This document shows positions 43,887 through 52,075 of a stretch of DNA of 59,883 bases, one piece after another. The position numbers and the translations under genes are program-made. Position 1 is the first letter of the stretch, and each line of letters starts with the position of its first letter. Source of the DNA: Ralstonia sp. 25mfcol4.1 (lineage in GTDB: Bacteria; Pseudomonadota; Gammaproteobacteria; Burkholderiales; Burkholderiaceae). Location: NCBI RefSeq assembly GCF_900104095.1, contig NZ_FNJO01000017.1:63703-123585 (forward strand), given 5' to 3'. The notes beneath the pieces were generated by a model. The model ran no database searches. It saw only the letters and a list, made by a program, of their open reading frames with translations, and was not told where the DNA came from.

Positions 43887-45458
43887 ATGACGTTCGCCTA
43901 CTTCCTCCGGCGTGCGGCGCGCTACTGGGGCGACAACCCCGCCGTGCTGTACCGCGACCGCGTGCTGACCTACCGCCAGTTGGACGAACGGTCGACGCGG
44001 CTGGCCAATGCGTTGCTGGCGCTGGGCCTGCAGAAGGGGGACCGCGTGGCGATCCAGTCGCGCAATTGCCCACAGATCGTTGAGATCGAATGTGCGCTGT
44101 ACAAGGCAGGGCTGGTCAAGGCGGCGCTGAATCCCCGCTTCACGGCCAACGAGGCATCGGACGTGGTCGAAAACTGCACCCCCCGCGTGATGATCGCGGG
44201 GCCCGGCTACACCGGCTATTCGCGTGACACGCGCGGGTTCGGCTGCGTCGAGCATTTCATTGCCATCGCCGGCGCCGAAGGGGCCGAAGGTGCCAAAGGC
44301 GCTTATGGCGCCTACGAATCCCTGATCGAGCGCGGCGCGAATTCGGCAATCGACTATGTGCCTCGGCCCGACGACCTGGCCGTGCTGCACTTCTCGTCCG
44401 GTTCGACGGGCAAGATCAAGGCGGCCATGCAGAGCTACGGCAACCGCCTGGCGTCGATGCGCAAGATGATCCTGACCATGGACCGCCCGGCGCGCCCCGG
44501 CGACCGGCTGGCGCTGATCGGCCCGGTCACGCATGCGTCGGGCATGCTGATGCAGCCCTATCTGTTCCTGGGCGCCACGCTGGTGCTGTTCGAGAAATTC
44601 GAGCCGGCCGGCTTCCTGGCCGATGTGGCGCGCCTGAAGCTGACCCACGTCTTTATGGTGCCGGCCATGATCAACATGCTGCTGGCCGAGCCGACCCTGG
44701 CCACGGCCGACCTGAGCAGCCTCAAGACGCTGGCCTACGGCGCCGCGCCAATGGCCCCGGCACGCATTCGCGAGGCCTGGGAACGTATCGGTCCGGTGTT
44801 GTCGCAGGGCTACGGCGCCAGTGAATCCACCTCGGGCGTGACGCGCCTGTCCACGGCCGACCATGCGCTGGCGATCGAAAGCAAGCCCGAGCGGCTGGCA
44901 TCGTGCGGCCGTGCGCTGGGCGAAACCGAGGTGCGCGTGGTCAACGAACGCGGCGAGGAGGTGAGCGGCGATGAAATTGGCGAACTGGTGATCCGTGGCG
45001 AGGATGTATTCCAGGGCTACTGGGGCGAGCCCGACCTGACGCGCGAGGTGCTGGTCGACGGCTGGCTGCATACCGGCGACCTGGCGCGCGTGGACGCCGA
45101 TGGCTACCTGTACCTGGTGGACCGCAAGAAGGACATGATCATCTCGGGCGGCTTCAACGTGTATCCGACCGAGGTAGAGGCCACGCTGTACCAGCATCCC
45201 GACGTGATGGAAGCCTGCGTGATCAGCGTGCCCGACGACACCTGGGGCGAAAGCGTCAAGGCCGTGGTGGCGCTGTGGCCGGGCCGGCAGGCCAGCGCCG
45301 CCGAGCTGATCGGCCACTGCCGCGCGCGCATTGCCGACTACAAGTCGCCGCGTTCGGTGGACTTCGTCGCCGAACTGCCCAAGAACGCCAGCGGCAAGCT
45401 GGCACGCAAGCTGGTGCGCGAGCAGTACTGGCTCGGCGCTAGCCGCCGCGTGAACTGA
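43887..45458 (+). CDS. AMP-forming acyl-CoA synthetase/ligase
   Basis: This 523-residue ANL-superfamily enzyme activates a carboxylic acid to its CoA thioester at the cost of ATP. The P-loop reads HFSSGSTGKIKAAMQ, with the usual PKG changed to IKA. YGASEST, GWLHTGDLA, DRKKDMIISGGFNVYPTEVE and the catalytic Lys in PKNASGKLARK are all present. A TTGGAGACAACG ribosome-binding site precedes the ATG. It is followed 18 bases later by an acyl-CoA dehydrogenase. A local GAEGAEGAKGAYGAYE repeat near residue 130 is an oddity. Confidence 0.92.
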   Translation: MTFAYFLRRAARYWGDNPAVLYRDRVLTYRQLDERSTRLANALLALGLQKGDRVAIQSRNCPQIVEIECALYKAGLVKAALNPRFTANEASDVVENCTPRVMIAGPGYTGYSRDTRGFGCVEHFIAIAGAEGAEGAKGAYGAYESLIERGANSAIDYVPRPDDLAVLHFSSGSTGKIKAAMQSYGNRLASMRKMILTMDRPARPGDRLALIGPVTHASGMLMQPYLFLGATLVLFEKFEPAGFLADVARLKLTHVFMVPAMINMLLAEPTLATADLSSLKTLAYGAAPMAPARIREAWERIGPVLSQGYGASESTSGVTRLSTADHALAIESKPERLASCGRALGETEVRVVNERGEEVSGDEIGELVIRGEDVFQGYWGEPDLTREVLVDGWLHTGDLARVDADGYLYLVDRKKDMIISGGFNVYPTEVEATLYQHPDVMEACVISVPDDTWGESVKAVVALWPGRQASAAELIGHCRARIADYKSPRSVDFVAELPKNASGKLARKLVREQYWLGASRRVN

Positions 45459-45476
45459 TCCACGGAGAAACGACAC

Positions 45477-46652
45477 ATGTTCGACCATCTGACCAATCCC
45501 GTGCTGATCGAAACGCGCGCGGCGGTGCAGCGGTTCATCGACGAGGAACTGCTGCCGCTGGAGCGAGAACTGGGCCTGGGCACCGAAGATCCGTGGCCGC
45601 GCGACGTGCTGCGCAATGTCTGGCGCCGCTCCAGCGAACTCGGGCTGTACGCCGCCTGCCTGCCGGTGGAACTGGGCGGCAAGGGCCTCAATATCTCGGA
45701 ACAGTGCGCGCTGAAGGCCGATCTGGCCGCCAGTGGCGCGGTGCTGGCGCCGCACGTGCTGGGCGACCTGGGCGGGCCGCCGCGCGTGGGCAATATGCTC
45801 AAGTACGCCACGCCCGATCAGGTGGCGCGCTATTTCCAGCCGGTGATCCGGGGCCAGAAATCCACCTGCTTCGCGCTGACCGAGCCGCATTCGGGCTCCG
45901 ATGCGCAGAGCATCCGCACCAGCGCGGTGGCGGATGGCGACGATCTGGTCATCAACGGCGAGAAGCACTACATCAGCGGCGCGCCGTTCGCGGACTTCGC
46001 CATTGTGATGTGCGTGACCGATGCCACCACCACGCCGCCGTCGATCACGGCCGTGCTGGTCGATCTGGACCTGCCCGGCGTGACCGTCAGCACCGAGTAC
46101 GTGCCGATGTCGGGGCAGCATATCGACGCCGACATCCGTTTCGAGAACGTGCGGGTGCCACGCGCCAATATCTTTGGCGGCGAAGGGCGGGGGTTCAAGC
46201 TGGGCATGTCGCGTATCAACGTGAACCGGCTGCTGCATTGCCCGTCGATGCTGGGGCTGGCCACGCGCGCCTACGAGGCGTCGGTGGCGTACGCGGGCCA
46301 GCGCCGCCAGTTTGGCGGGCCGATCGCGCGCTTCCAGGCCATCCAGCATATGCTGGCCGACATGGCGGCGGCGCTGTGGGCGTGCGAGAGCATGATCGCG
46401 CAGACCGCGCTGCTGGCCGATGCCGGTGCCGACCTGCGCATGAAGGCGGCCGCGTGCAAGCTGTTCGTGTCGGAACGCTGCTTCGAGGTGGCCGACAAGG
46501 CCGTGCAGATCCACGGCAACCTGGGCGTCACGCGCGGGCATCCCGTGGAGCAGACCTGGCGCAAGCTGCGCATGTTCCGCATCTTCACGGGCACCAGCGA
46601 GATCCAGCGCAACACCATCGCCAAGGCCATCCTGGATCCGGGCGGGGCCTGA
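45477..46652 (+). CDS. Acyl-CoA dehydrogenase-family flavoprotein
   Basis: This 391-residue protein has the family motifs CFALTEPHSGSD (FAD contact, residues 131-142), GEKHYISGAPFADFAIV and VHGNLGVT-like QIHGNLGVTRG. The ribosome-binding site GGAGAAACGACAC supports the start. At the site of the usual catalytic Glu (YEGTSEIQR in MCAD-type enzymes) it has FTGTSEIQR, that is, Thr371. The alternative IVD/LCAD position also appears non-acidic (Asn250). It may use another base or another reaction. Operon partner of the acyl-CoA ligase. Confidence 0.9.
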   Translation: MFDHLTNPVLIETRAAVQRFIDEELLPLERELGLGTEDPWPRDVLRNVWRRSSELGLYAACLPVELGGKGLNISEQCALKADLAASGAVLAPHVLGDLGGPPRVGNMLKYATPDQVARYFQPVIRGQKSTCFALTEPHSGSDAQSIRTSAVADGDDLVINGEKHYISGAPFADFAIVMCVTDATTTPPSITAVLVDLDLPGVTVSTEYVPMSGQHIDADIRFENVRVPRANIFGGEGRGFKLGMSRINVNRLLHCPSMLGLATRAYEASVAYAGQRRQFGGPIARFQAIQHMLADMAAALWACESMIAQTALLADAGADLRMKAAACKLFVSERCFEVADKAVQIHGNLGVTRGHPVEQTWRKLRMFRIFTGTSEIQRNTIAKAILDPGGA

Positions 46653-46699
46653 CTGCGCGACACACACAGGCCGCACATCAAAAAAACACAGGAGACAAC

Positions 46700-47698
46700 A
46701 TGAATCGTCGTCAATGGCTGGCTACGGCGGGCGCCGCAGCCGGTGCCGCCGCACTGGGGGGCGTGATGAGCCGCGTGGCCGTGGCCGCCGCGCCGTATCC
46801 GTCGCGCCCGATCCGGCTGATCGTGCCGTTTATCGCGGGCACCGCACCCGATTCCATCGCCCGCACCCTCTCGGCGGAACTGTCGCCCGTGCTGGGGCAG
46901 CCGCTGGTGGTGGAGAACATCGGCGGGGCCGGCGGCATCATCGGCGCCCGGGCGCTGAAGCGTGCCGAGCCCGATGGCTACACACTGGGCATCCTGGCCA
47001 ACCAGCACGTGATCAATGTCCATCTGTACAAGGACCAGCCCTACGACGCGGCCAGGGATTTCACGGCGATCTCGGCGCTGTCGGGCGGCCCGGTGATCCT
47101 GGCCGTGCCGGCATCGTCGCCATTCAGGACGGCGCGCGAGCTGATCGACGCGATGAAGCAGAAGCCCGGCGCGCTGAACTACGGCTCTGGCGGCAAGGGC
47201 AGCGTCTCGCATCTGGCGGTGGAATCGCTGCTGCACCAGCACCATGTCGAGGCGGTGCACATCCCCTACAAGGGCGCCAGCGAGATCCTGACGTCGATGC
47301 TGAGCGGCCAGACGCAGTTCGGTATGCCGGTAATGTCCACGGCGGCGCCGTTCCTGCGCAACGGCCAGATCCGCGCGCTGGCGGTGTCATCGGCCGCCCG
47401 GACCGGCTACTTCCCGAACGTGCCGACGCTGGCTGAATCCCTGCCGCCCGGCTTCGTGCTCGATAACTGGAGCGGCCTGTTCGCCCCGGCTGGCCTGCCG
47501 GCGCCCATGGCGAAACGGCTATTTGATGCGGTGGCGGCGCTGCAGAACAGCGGCAAGCTCGACGCGACGATGAAGGCCAATGCGGGAGAACTTCGGAAGA
47601 GCGATTCGCCGGCCCAGTTCACGCAGATGGTGGCGGCGGATAACGCGAGGTATGGGAAGCTGATTGGGGAGATTGGGATGCGGGGGGAGGCGGGGTGA
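46700..47698 (+). CDS. Bug-type tripartite tricarboxylate transporter receptor (TctC family)
   Basis: This 332-residue receptor has a Tat-like signal MNRRQWLATAGAAAGAAALG and the mature start PYPSRPIRLIVPFIAGT. The IGGAGGIIGA block and IPYKGASEIL are typical Bug motifs. AGGAGACAAC precedes the ATG. It is the last gene of the ligase-dehydrogenase unit and is followed by a strong terminator. It probably delivers the carboxylate that the ligase activates. No TctA or TctB is present nearby. Confidence 0.92.
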   Translation: MNRRQWLATAGAAAGAAALGGVMSRVAVAAAPYPSRPIRLIVPFIAGTAPDSIARTLSAELSPVLGQPLVVENIGGAGGIIGARALKRAEPDGYTLGILANQHVINVHLYKDQPYDAARDFTAISALSGGPVILAVPASSPFRTARELIDAMKQKPGALNYGSGGKGSVSHLAVESLLHQHHVEAVHIPYKGASEILTSMLSGQTQFGMPVMSTAAPFLRNGQIRALAVSSAARTGYFPNVPTLAESLPPGFVLDNWSGLFAPAGLPAPMAKRLFDAVAALQNSGKLDATMKANAGELRKSDSPAQFTQMVAADNARYGKLIGEIGMRGEAG

Positions 47699-47727
47699 TG
47701 TTGCGGAGAGGCTGACGGCTGAAAAGA

Positions 47728-47758
47728 AAAAACCCCTGGGGAAAGGCCAGGGGTTTTT
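47728..47758. terminator. Bidirectional terminator between the Bug receptor and pilA
   Basis: AAAAACCCCTGG (47728-47739) and CCAGGGGTTTTT (47747-47758) form a near-perfect 12-bp stem with a T tract on one side and an A tract on the other. It can terminate both convergent genes. Confidence 0.9.
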
Positions 47759-47776
47759 GCACTTGAGGTAACTTGA

Positions 47777-48262
47777 TCAGCCACCATTCTGAACCGGAGC
47801 GGCACCCGTGCAGCCGCCGGGCGTGAAGGACGCCTTCCAGTTGGCAGTCGTGGTGATGGCGCAGCTCCACACCCCAGCAGTTGAACGCGTAAGTTTCAGA
47901 ATGGCGCCGCTGATGGCGGTGTTGGCGGTGTTGCCCAGCGTAACCGTCAGCGTCGTACCATCCGCTGCGCTGTAGGCAGCGATATTGGTGTTAGCTGAAC
48001 CGGTGGTCAAGCTCGAAACTGCGTAGCCAATTTCAGCATTGGTCAGCGTTGTGGAGCCGCGCATCAAATTGTCTTCGACGGCGGTCTTGTATGCCGACAG
48101 TTCGCCATATGCGCGATTCACTTGCGACTTCGAAACGTAATCCTGGTATTGCGGAATCGCAATAGCAGCCAGGATACCGATGATCGCGACCACGATCATC
48201 AGTTCGATCAGCGTGAAACCCTTCTGGACCCGTTGGTGGATTCCCATCCGTGCTTTTTTCAT
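47777..48262 (-). CDS. pilA: Type IV pilin major subunit
   Basis: This 161-residue type IVa pilin has a 15-residue leader ending QKG. The prepilin peptidase site KG/FTLIEL carries the conserved Glu5 and Phe1 for N-methylation. The hydrophobic helix MIVVAIIGILAAIAIPQYQ follows. Two Cys near the C-terminus (CAITTT and GGC) should form the D-region disulfide. AAAGGGG lies before the ATG. A textbook sigma-54 promoter is 57 bases upstream. No other pil genes are in the window. Confidence 0.96.
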   Translation of the reverse strand: MKKARMGIHQRVQKGFTLIELMIVVAIIGILAAIAIPQYQDYVSKSQVNRAYGELSAYKTAVEDNLMRGSTTLTNAEIGYAVSSLTTGSANTNIAAYSAADGTTLTVTLGNTANTAISGAILKLTRSTAGVWSCAITTTANWKASFTPGGCTGAAPVQNGG

Positions 48263-48318
48263 GGAATTGACCCCTTTGAATTAGTTGAGAACAGCAGCTG
48301 CTGTCGGGGTCCTATAGA

Positions 48319-48333
48319 GCAACAGGTGTGCCA
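48319..48333 (-). promoter_or_regulatory. Sigma-54 (RpoN) promoter of pilA
   Basis: Read on the minus strand the sequence is TGGCAC-ACCTG-TTGC, an exact match to the -24/-12 consensus TGGCAC-N5-TTGC. CTGTC/TTGTC motifs at 48375, 48407 and 48460 upstream resemble PilR-binding half-sites. The pilA start lies 57 bases downstream. Confidence 0.88.
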
Positions 48334-48500
48334 GGTCACATTTCGGCTAGAAATCATCGAAATGTGAGATTTCTTGTCACCTGTAACCAGTTGTATCTGC
48401 CAAATCCTGTCACCCCACTCTCGGAGGGTAAGGCTAAAGATGCACAAAGTGACGGATTTTGTCAGAGAAAGTGGCGCTTAATTCGCTCTTAATTCTGATA

Positions 48501-48818
48501 TTAGCGCGGCTGAAACACGATCACCGCCATCCCGGTGACGGCGATTGTGACACCTGTCATATCCCAGACGCTGGGTCGCACACCGTCCACCAGCCAGAGC
48601 CAGACGATGGCTACTGCTATATAGATACCGCCGTAGGCGGCATAGACCCGGCCCGAGGCGTCGGGGTGCAAGGTCAGCAGCCAGGCAAAGACCGCCAGCG
48701 AAGCCGCGCCGGGCAGCAGCACCCAGGGGCTGGCGTTCTGGCGCAGCCAGAGGTAGGGCAGGTAGCAGCCGAGGATTTCGGCCAGCGCGGTCAGGAAGTA
48801 GAGTGCTACGGTCTTCAT
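48501..48818 (-). CDS. YnfA (UPF0060) family small membrane protein
   Basis: This 105-residue protein has four transmembrane helices and the family start KTVALYFLTALAEILGCYLP. VYAAYGGIYIAVAIVWLWLVDG is the conserved second half. YnfA proteins are related to small multidrug resistance exporters. The frame continues far upstream, but the extension is Gly-rich and unrelated, so the ATG at 48818 was chosen. Confidence 0.92.
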   Translation of the reverse strand: MKTVALYFLTALAEILGCYLPYLWLRQNASPWVLLPGAASLAVFAWLLTLHPDASGRVYAAYGGIYIAVAIVWLWLVDGVRPSVWDMTGVTIAVTGMAVIVFQPR

Positions 48819-49126
48819 TTGATTGTTTGTCTTTGTTGAGGGAAGGTGCCGGCCGTTCAAATTGCCACATGCTGGCAAGCGGAACCTGATGCCCTCTCCC
48901 CCGACCCATCTCCCATTGCATGGGAGAGGGAGAACACCACGAGGCCTTCGAACGCTGGCGGTTTGATCTCTCTCCGGCCCCTTACTTGCAAGGCGGGACA
49001 AGAGGCCTTCGAAGGCTGGCGGTTTGCGCCCCTCTCCCGCAAGGCGGGAGAGGGGTTGGGGGACAGGGCAAGCCCATCCCCATCCACCACCGCCCAATCC
49101 CGCTACCCCACCGCCGCCAAATCCCA
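48819..49126. repeat. Intergenic region made of repeated palindromes
   Basis: This 308-base region has no supported gene. It holds two REP-like palindromes: TCTCCCAT-TGC-ATGGGAGA (48909-48927) inside a wider CCCTCTCCC/GGGAGAGGG pair, and CCCCTCTCCCGC-AAG-GCGGGAGAGGGG (49029-49055). It also holds a 24-base direct repeat of AGGCCTTCGAACGCTGGCGG type at about 48941 and 49001, differing at one base. Confidence 0.75.
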
Positions 49127-50068
49127 CTAACTCACCGCCGCCTTCAACGCCGCCACCAGCGGCTTCATCAGGTCGTTGTCTTCCGACTCGCGCCGCCACA
49201 TGACGCCCACGGGCGGCAAGTCCCAACTAAGCGAAAACGGTAGCGTCGCCGCATCGCCCAGTTCGATCAGTTCGGCGGCCACGGCACGCGGCACGATGGT
49301 GATGGCGTCGGGCTGGCTGCGCAGCAGCGTGGCCATCGGCTTGATCGAGTAGGTTTCGACGATCGGCAGCGGCGGCGCCACGCCGGCCACCGCGAACATC
49401 GTATTGATGGTGCGCCGTACCGGCGTATGCGGCGGCGGCAGGATCCAGTCGAGTTCGGCCAGCCGCTTCCAGTCGAGGTCGCCGCGCGACAGCCGCGCCC
49501 TGGCCCGCGAAGGTACCACGAGCACCGGCTCTTCCCGGTACAGCGGCTCCTGCACGATATCTTCCCCCGCCAGATAGAACGAGCGCGCGATCGCGCAGTC
49601 CAGTTCGTGCTGGCGCAGCGCGCCCACCAGTTCGTCGGTGGTGCCTTCGCGCACGACCACCGAGAGGCGCGGCTGCTGGTTGAGCCCATACGCCAGCGCG
49701 GCGTCCAGCACCGCGCGGGCCGTGTATGGAATCACGCCCAGCCGCAGCCGGCCACGCCGGCCGGCTTCGATCACCGCCAGTTGCCGGCCCAGCGCCTCGG
49801 CATCGGCCAGCGTCATGCGCGCTTGGCTCAGCACGGCCGCGCCGGTGGCCGTGGGCTCCAGGCCGTTGCGCGTGCGCGTGAACAGCGGCGTCATGAAGAT
49901 GTCTTCGATCTCGCGCAGCGCCTTGGTCACGGCCGGCTGGGACAGGTTCATCTCGGCCGCCACGCGCGACACGGATCGCTGCCGCTCCAGCGCCAGCAGC
50001 AGCGGCAAATGGCGCAGACGCAGGCGCGACACGATCTGGTGCAGCAACTTGTCGGTGGCAATCGGCAT
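49127..50068 (-). CDS. LysR-family transcriptional regulator
   Basis: This 313-residue regulator has its helix-turn-helix at about residues 30-60 (SVSRVAAEMNLSQPAVTKALREIE) and a full effector domain. The sequence is close to the GbpR/PcaQ-like branch. It is divergent, with a 132-base gap, from the gamma-glutamyltransferase-like, Bug receptor and GAF genes, which it probably controls. Confidence 0.92.
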   Translation of the reverse strand: MPIATDKLLHQIVSRLRLRHLPLLLALERQRSVSRVAAEMNLSQPAVTKALREIEDIFMTPLFTRTRNGLEPTATGAAVLSQARMTLADAEALGRQLAVIEAGRRGRLRLGVIPYTARAVLDAALAYGLNQQPRLSVVVREGTTDELVGALRQHELDCAIARSFYLAGEDIVQEPLYREEPVLVVPSRARARLSRGDLDWKRLAELDWILPPPHTPVRRTINTMFAVAGVAPPLPIVETYSIKPMATLLRSQPDAITIVPRAVAAELIELGDAATLPFSLSWDLPPVGVMWRRESEDNDLMKPLVAALKAAVS

Positions 50069-50200
50069 GGCGGGGCGAGAAGGCGGTGAATGGGTATAAC
50101 CGAATGGTAATGCAACGATAAGTAATTCGACGTTGGCAGTTATTTCGGCTGCCTATACTCGAATCACAAATCAAATGCATCAAACAGGAGTCATTTGCCC

Positions 50201-52030
50201 ATGTTCACGACACGCCCCGAGATCGTCGGCACGTTCGGCGTCGCTGCTTCCACCCACTGGCTGGCCACCCAGACGGCCATGGGCGTGCTGGAGCGCGGCG
50301 GCAACGCGTTCGATGCAGCCGTGGCGGCGGGCTTCGTGCTGCAGGTGGTGGAACCGCACCTGAACGGCCCCGGCGGCGAGGTGCCGATCCTGTTCTGGAG
50401 CGAAAAGGACCGCGCGGTGCGCTCGGTCTGCGGCCAGGGCCCGGCCCCGGCGCTGGCCGACCCCGAGGCGCTGCGCAAGCAGGGCATGGAACTGATGCCC
50501 GGTATCGGCCTGATGCCGGCCACGGTGCCCGGTGCGTTCGGCGCCTGGCTGACCATGCTGCGTGACCACGGCACGTGGTCGCTGGCCGACGTGCTGGCCC
50601 CGGCCATCGGCTATGCGCGCAATGGCTTCCCGCTGGTGCCGCGCATCTCGCAGGCCATTCTGGCCGTGCAGCAGCTGTTCCGTGACGAATGGCACAGCTC
50701 GGCCGATACCTGGCTGCCCGATGGCCGCGTGCCGCGCCCCGGCGCGCTGCATACGCTGCCCGTGCTGGCCGATACCTACACGCGCATCGTCGAGACGGCC
50801 GTGAGCCGGAGCGATAGCCGCGAAGGCCAGATCGACGCGGCGATGCACTGCTGGTATCGCGGCTTCGTGGCCGAGGCCATCGACGCATACTGCCGCACCA
50901 CCCCCGTGCGCGACACCACCGGCGAAAAGCACACCGGCCTGCTGCGCTACGACGACCTGGCCGGGTGGAGGCCCACCGTCGAGGCGCCGGTCTCGCTCGA
51001 CTTCGGCCGCTATGCGGTGGCCAAGTGCGATATCTGGAGCCAGGGCCCGATGTTCCTGCAGCAGCTTGGCATGCTGCGCCACGCCAATCTGGACGCCCAC
51101 GCGCCGACCTCACCCGAATTCGTCCACACCATTGCCGAGGCGGCCAAGCTGGCGATGGCCGACCGCACGGCCTGGTACGGTGATCCGCTGTTCGAGGACA
51201 GCCCGCTCTGCGCGCTGCTGAATCCGCACTACCTGGCCGCGCGCGCCGCGCTTATCGGCGACCGGGCGTCGCTGACGATGCAGCCGGGCGCGCTCAAGGG
51301 CCGCGCGCCGCGCATGCCGGACCTGACAGTGGCCGACCGCACGCTGGCCGCGGCCGACACGCGCTTCGGCATCGGCGAGCCCACCTTCGCGGCACTGCCG
51401 CCGGTCAGCGAATGGGCCGAGCGCGAAGTGTTCGTCGGCGATACCTGCCATATCGACGTGATCGATCGCCACGGCAACATGGTGGCGGCCACGCCGTCGG
51501 GCGGCTGGCTGTCGTCGAGCCCGACCATTCCGGCGCTGGGCTTTGCGCTCAACACGCGCCTGCAGATGACCTGGCTGGAACCCGGCCTGCCCAATACGCT
51601 GGCACCGGGCAAGCGCCCGTGCACCACGTTGTCGCCGTCGCTATGCCTGCGCGATGGCGAACCGTACATGGTCTTTGGCACGCCCGGCGGCGACCAGCAG
51701 GATCAATGGTCCCTGGCCTTCTTCATGCGCCATGCGGTGCACGGCATGAACCTGCAGGAAGCGATCGACGCGCCGGCCTGGCATATCGACCATTTCCCGC
51801 AATCGTTCTGGCCGCGCCAGACCACGCTGAACCGCATCACCGTCGAATCGCGCTTCCCGGCTGCCACCATCGAAGCCCTGCGCGAGCGCGGGCACGAAGT
51901 TCGCGTGGGGGAAGACTGGTCCGAAGGCCGCATGTCGGCCTGCACGCGCGAACGCGACGGCAAGGGTCGCCTGGTGCTGCGCGCCGGCGCCAATGCGCGC
52001 GGCATGCAGGGTTATGCCGTGGGCCGCTGA
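50201..52030 (+). CDS. Gamma-glutamyltransferase-family enzyme, cytoplasmic type
   Basis: This 609-residue N-terminal nucleophile hydrolase is of the GGT family. It has NAFDAAVAAGFVLQVVEPH near the N-terminus and autocatalytic Thr415 in GDTCHIDVIDRHGN. C-terminal blocks are PGKRPCTTLSPS and FGTPGGDQQDQW. It has no signal peptide, unlike periplasmic GGT. Such enzymes include oxamate amidohydrolase and gamma-glutamyl amide hydrolases. GGAG lies 10 bases before the ATG at 50201. It is followed by a Bug receptor 45 bases on. Confidence 0.9.
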   Translation: MFTTRPEIVGTFGVAASTHWLATQTAMGVLERGGNAFDAAVAAGFVLQVVEPHLNGPGGEVPILFWSEKDRAVRSVCGQGPAPALADPEALRKQGMELMPGIGLMPATVPGAFGAWLTMLRDHGTWSLADVLAPAIGYARNGFPLVPRISQAILAVQQLFRDEWHSSADTWLPDGRVPRPGALHTLPVLADTYTRIVETAVSRSDSREGQIDAAMHCWYRGFVAEAIDAYCRTTPVRDTTGEKHTGLLRYDDLAGWRPTVEAPVSLDFGRYAVAKCDIWSQGPMFLQQLGMLRHANLDAHAPTSPEFVHTIAEAAKLAMADRTAWYGDPLFEDSPLCALLNPHYLAARAALIGDRASLTMQPGALKGRAPRMPDLTVADRTLAAADTRFGIGEPTFAALPPVSEWAEREVFVGDTCHIDVIDRHGNMVAATPSGGWLSSSPTIPALGFALNTRLQMTWLEPGLPNTLAPGKRPCTTLSPSLCLRDGEPYMVFGTPGGDQQDQWSLAFFMRHAVHGMNLQEAIDAPAWHIDHFPQSFWPRQTTLNRITVESRFPAATIEALRERGHEVRVGEDWSEGRMSACTRERDGKGRLVLRAGANARGMQGYAVGR

Positions 52031-52075
52031 ATCGAATCACATTAGACAGTCGGAAGACAGAAGGGGAGTTGCATC

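Noticed and set aside
43806..46676. A 956-codon minus-strand open frame
   Set aside because: Antisense to the ligase and dehydrogenase genes, which carry complete family motifs.
45593..46699. Extension of the Bug receptor frame through the dehydrogenase gene
   Set aside because: The upstream part is an out-of-frame shadow of the dehydrogenase; the receptor starts at the Tat-like signal after AGGAGACAAC.
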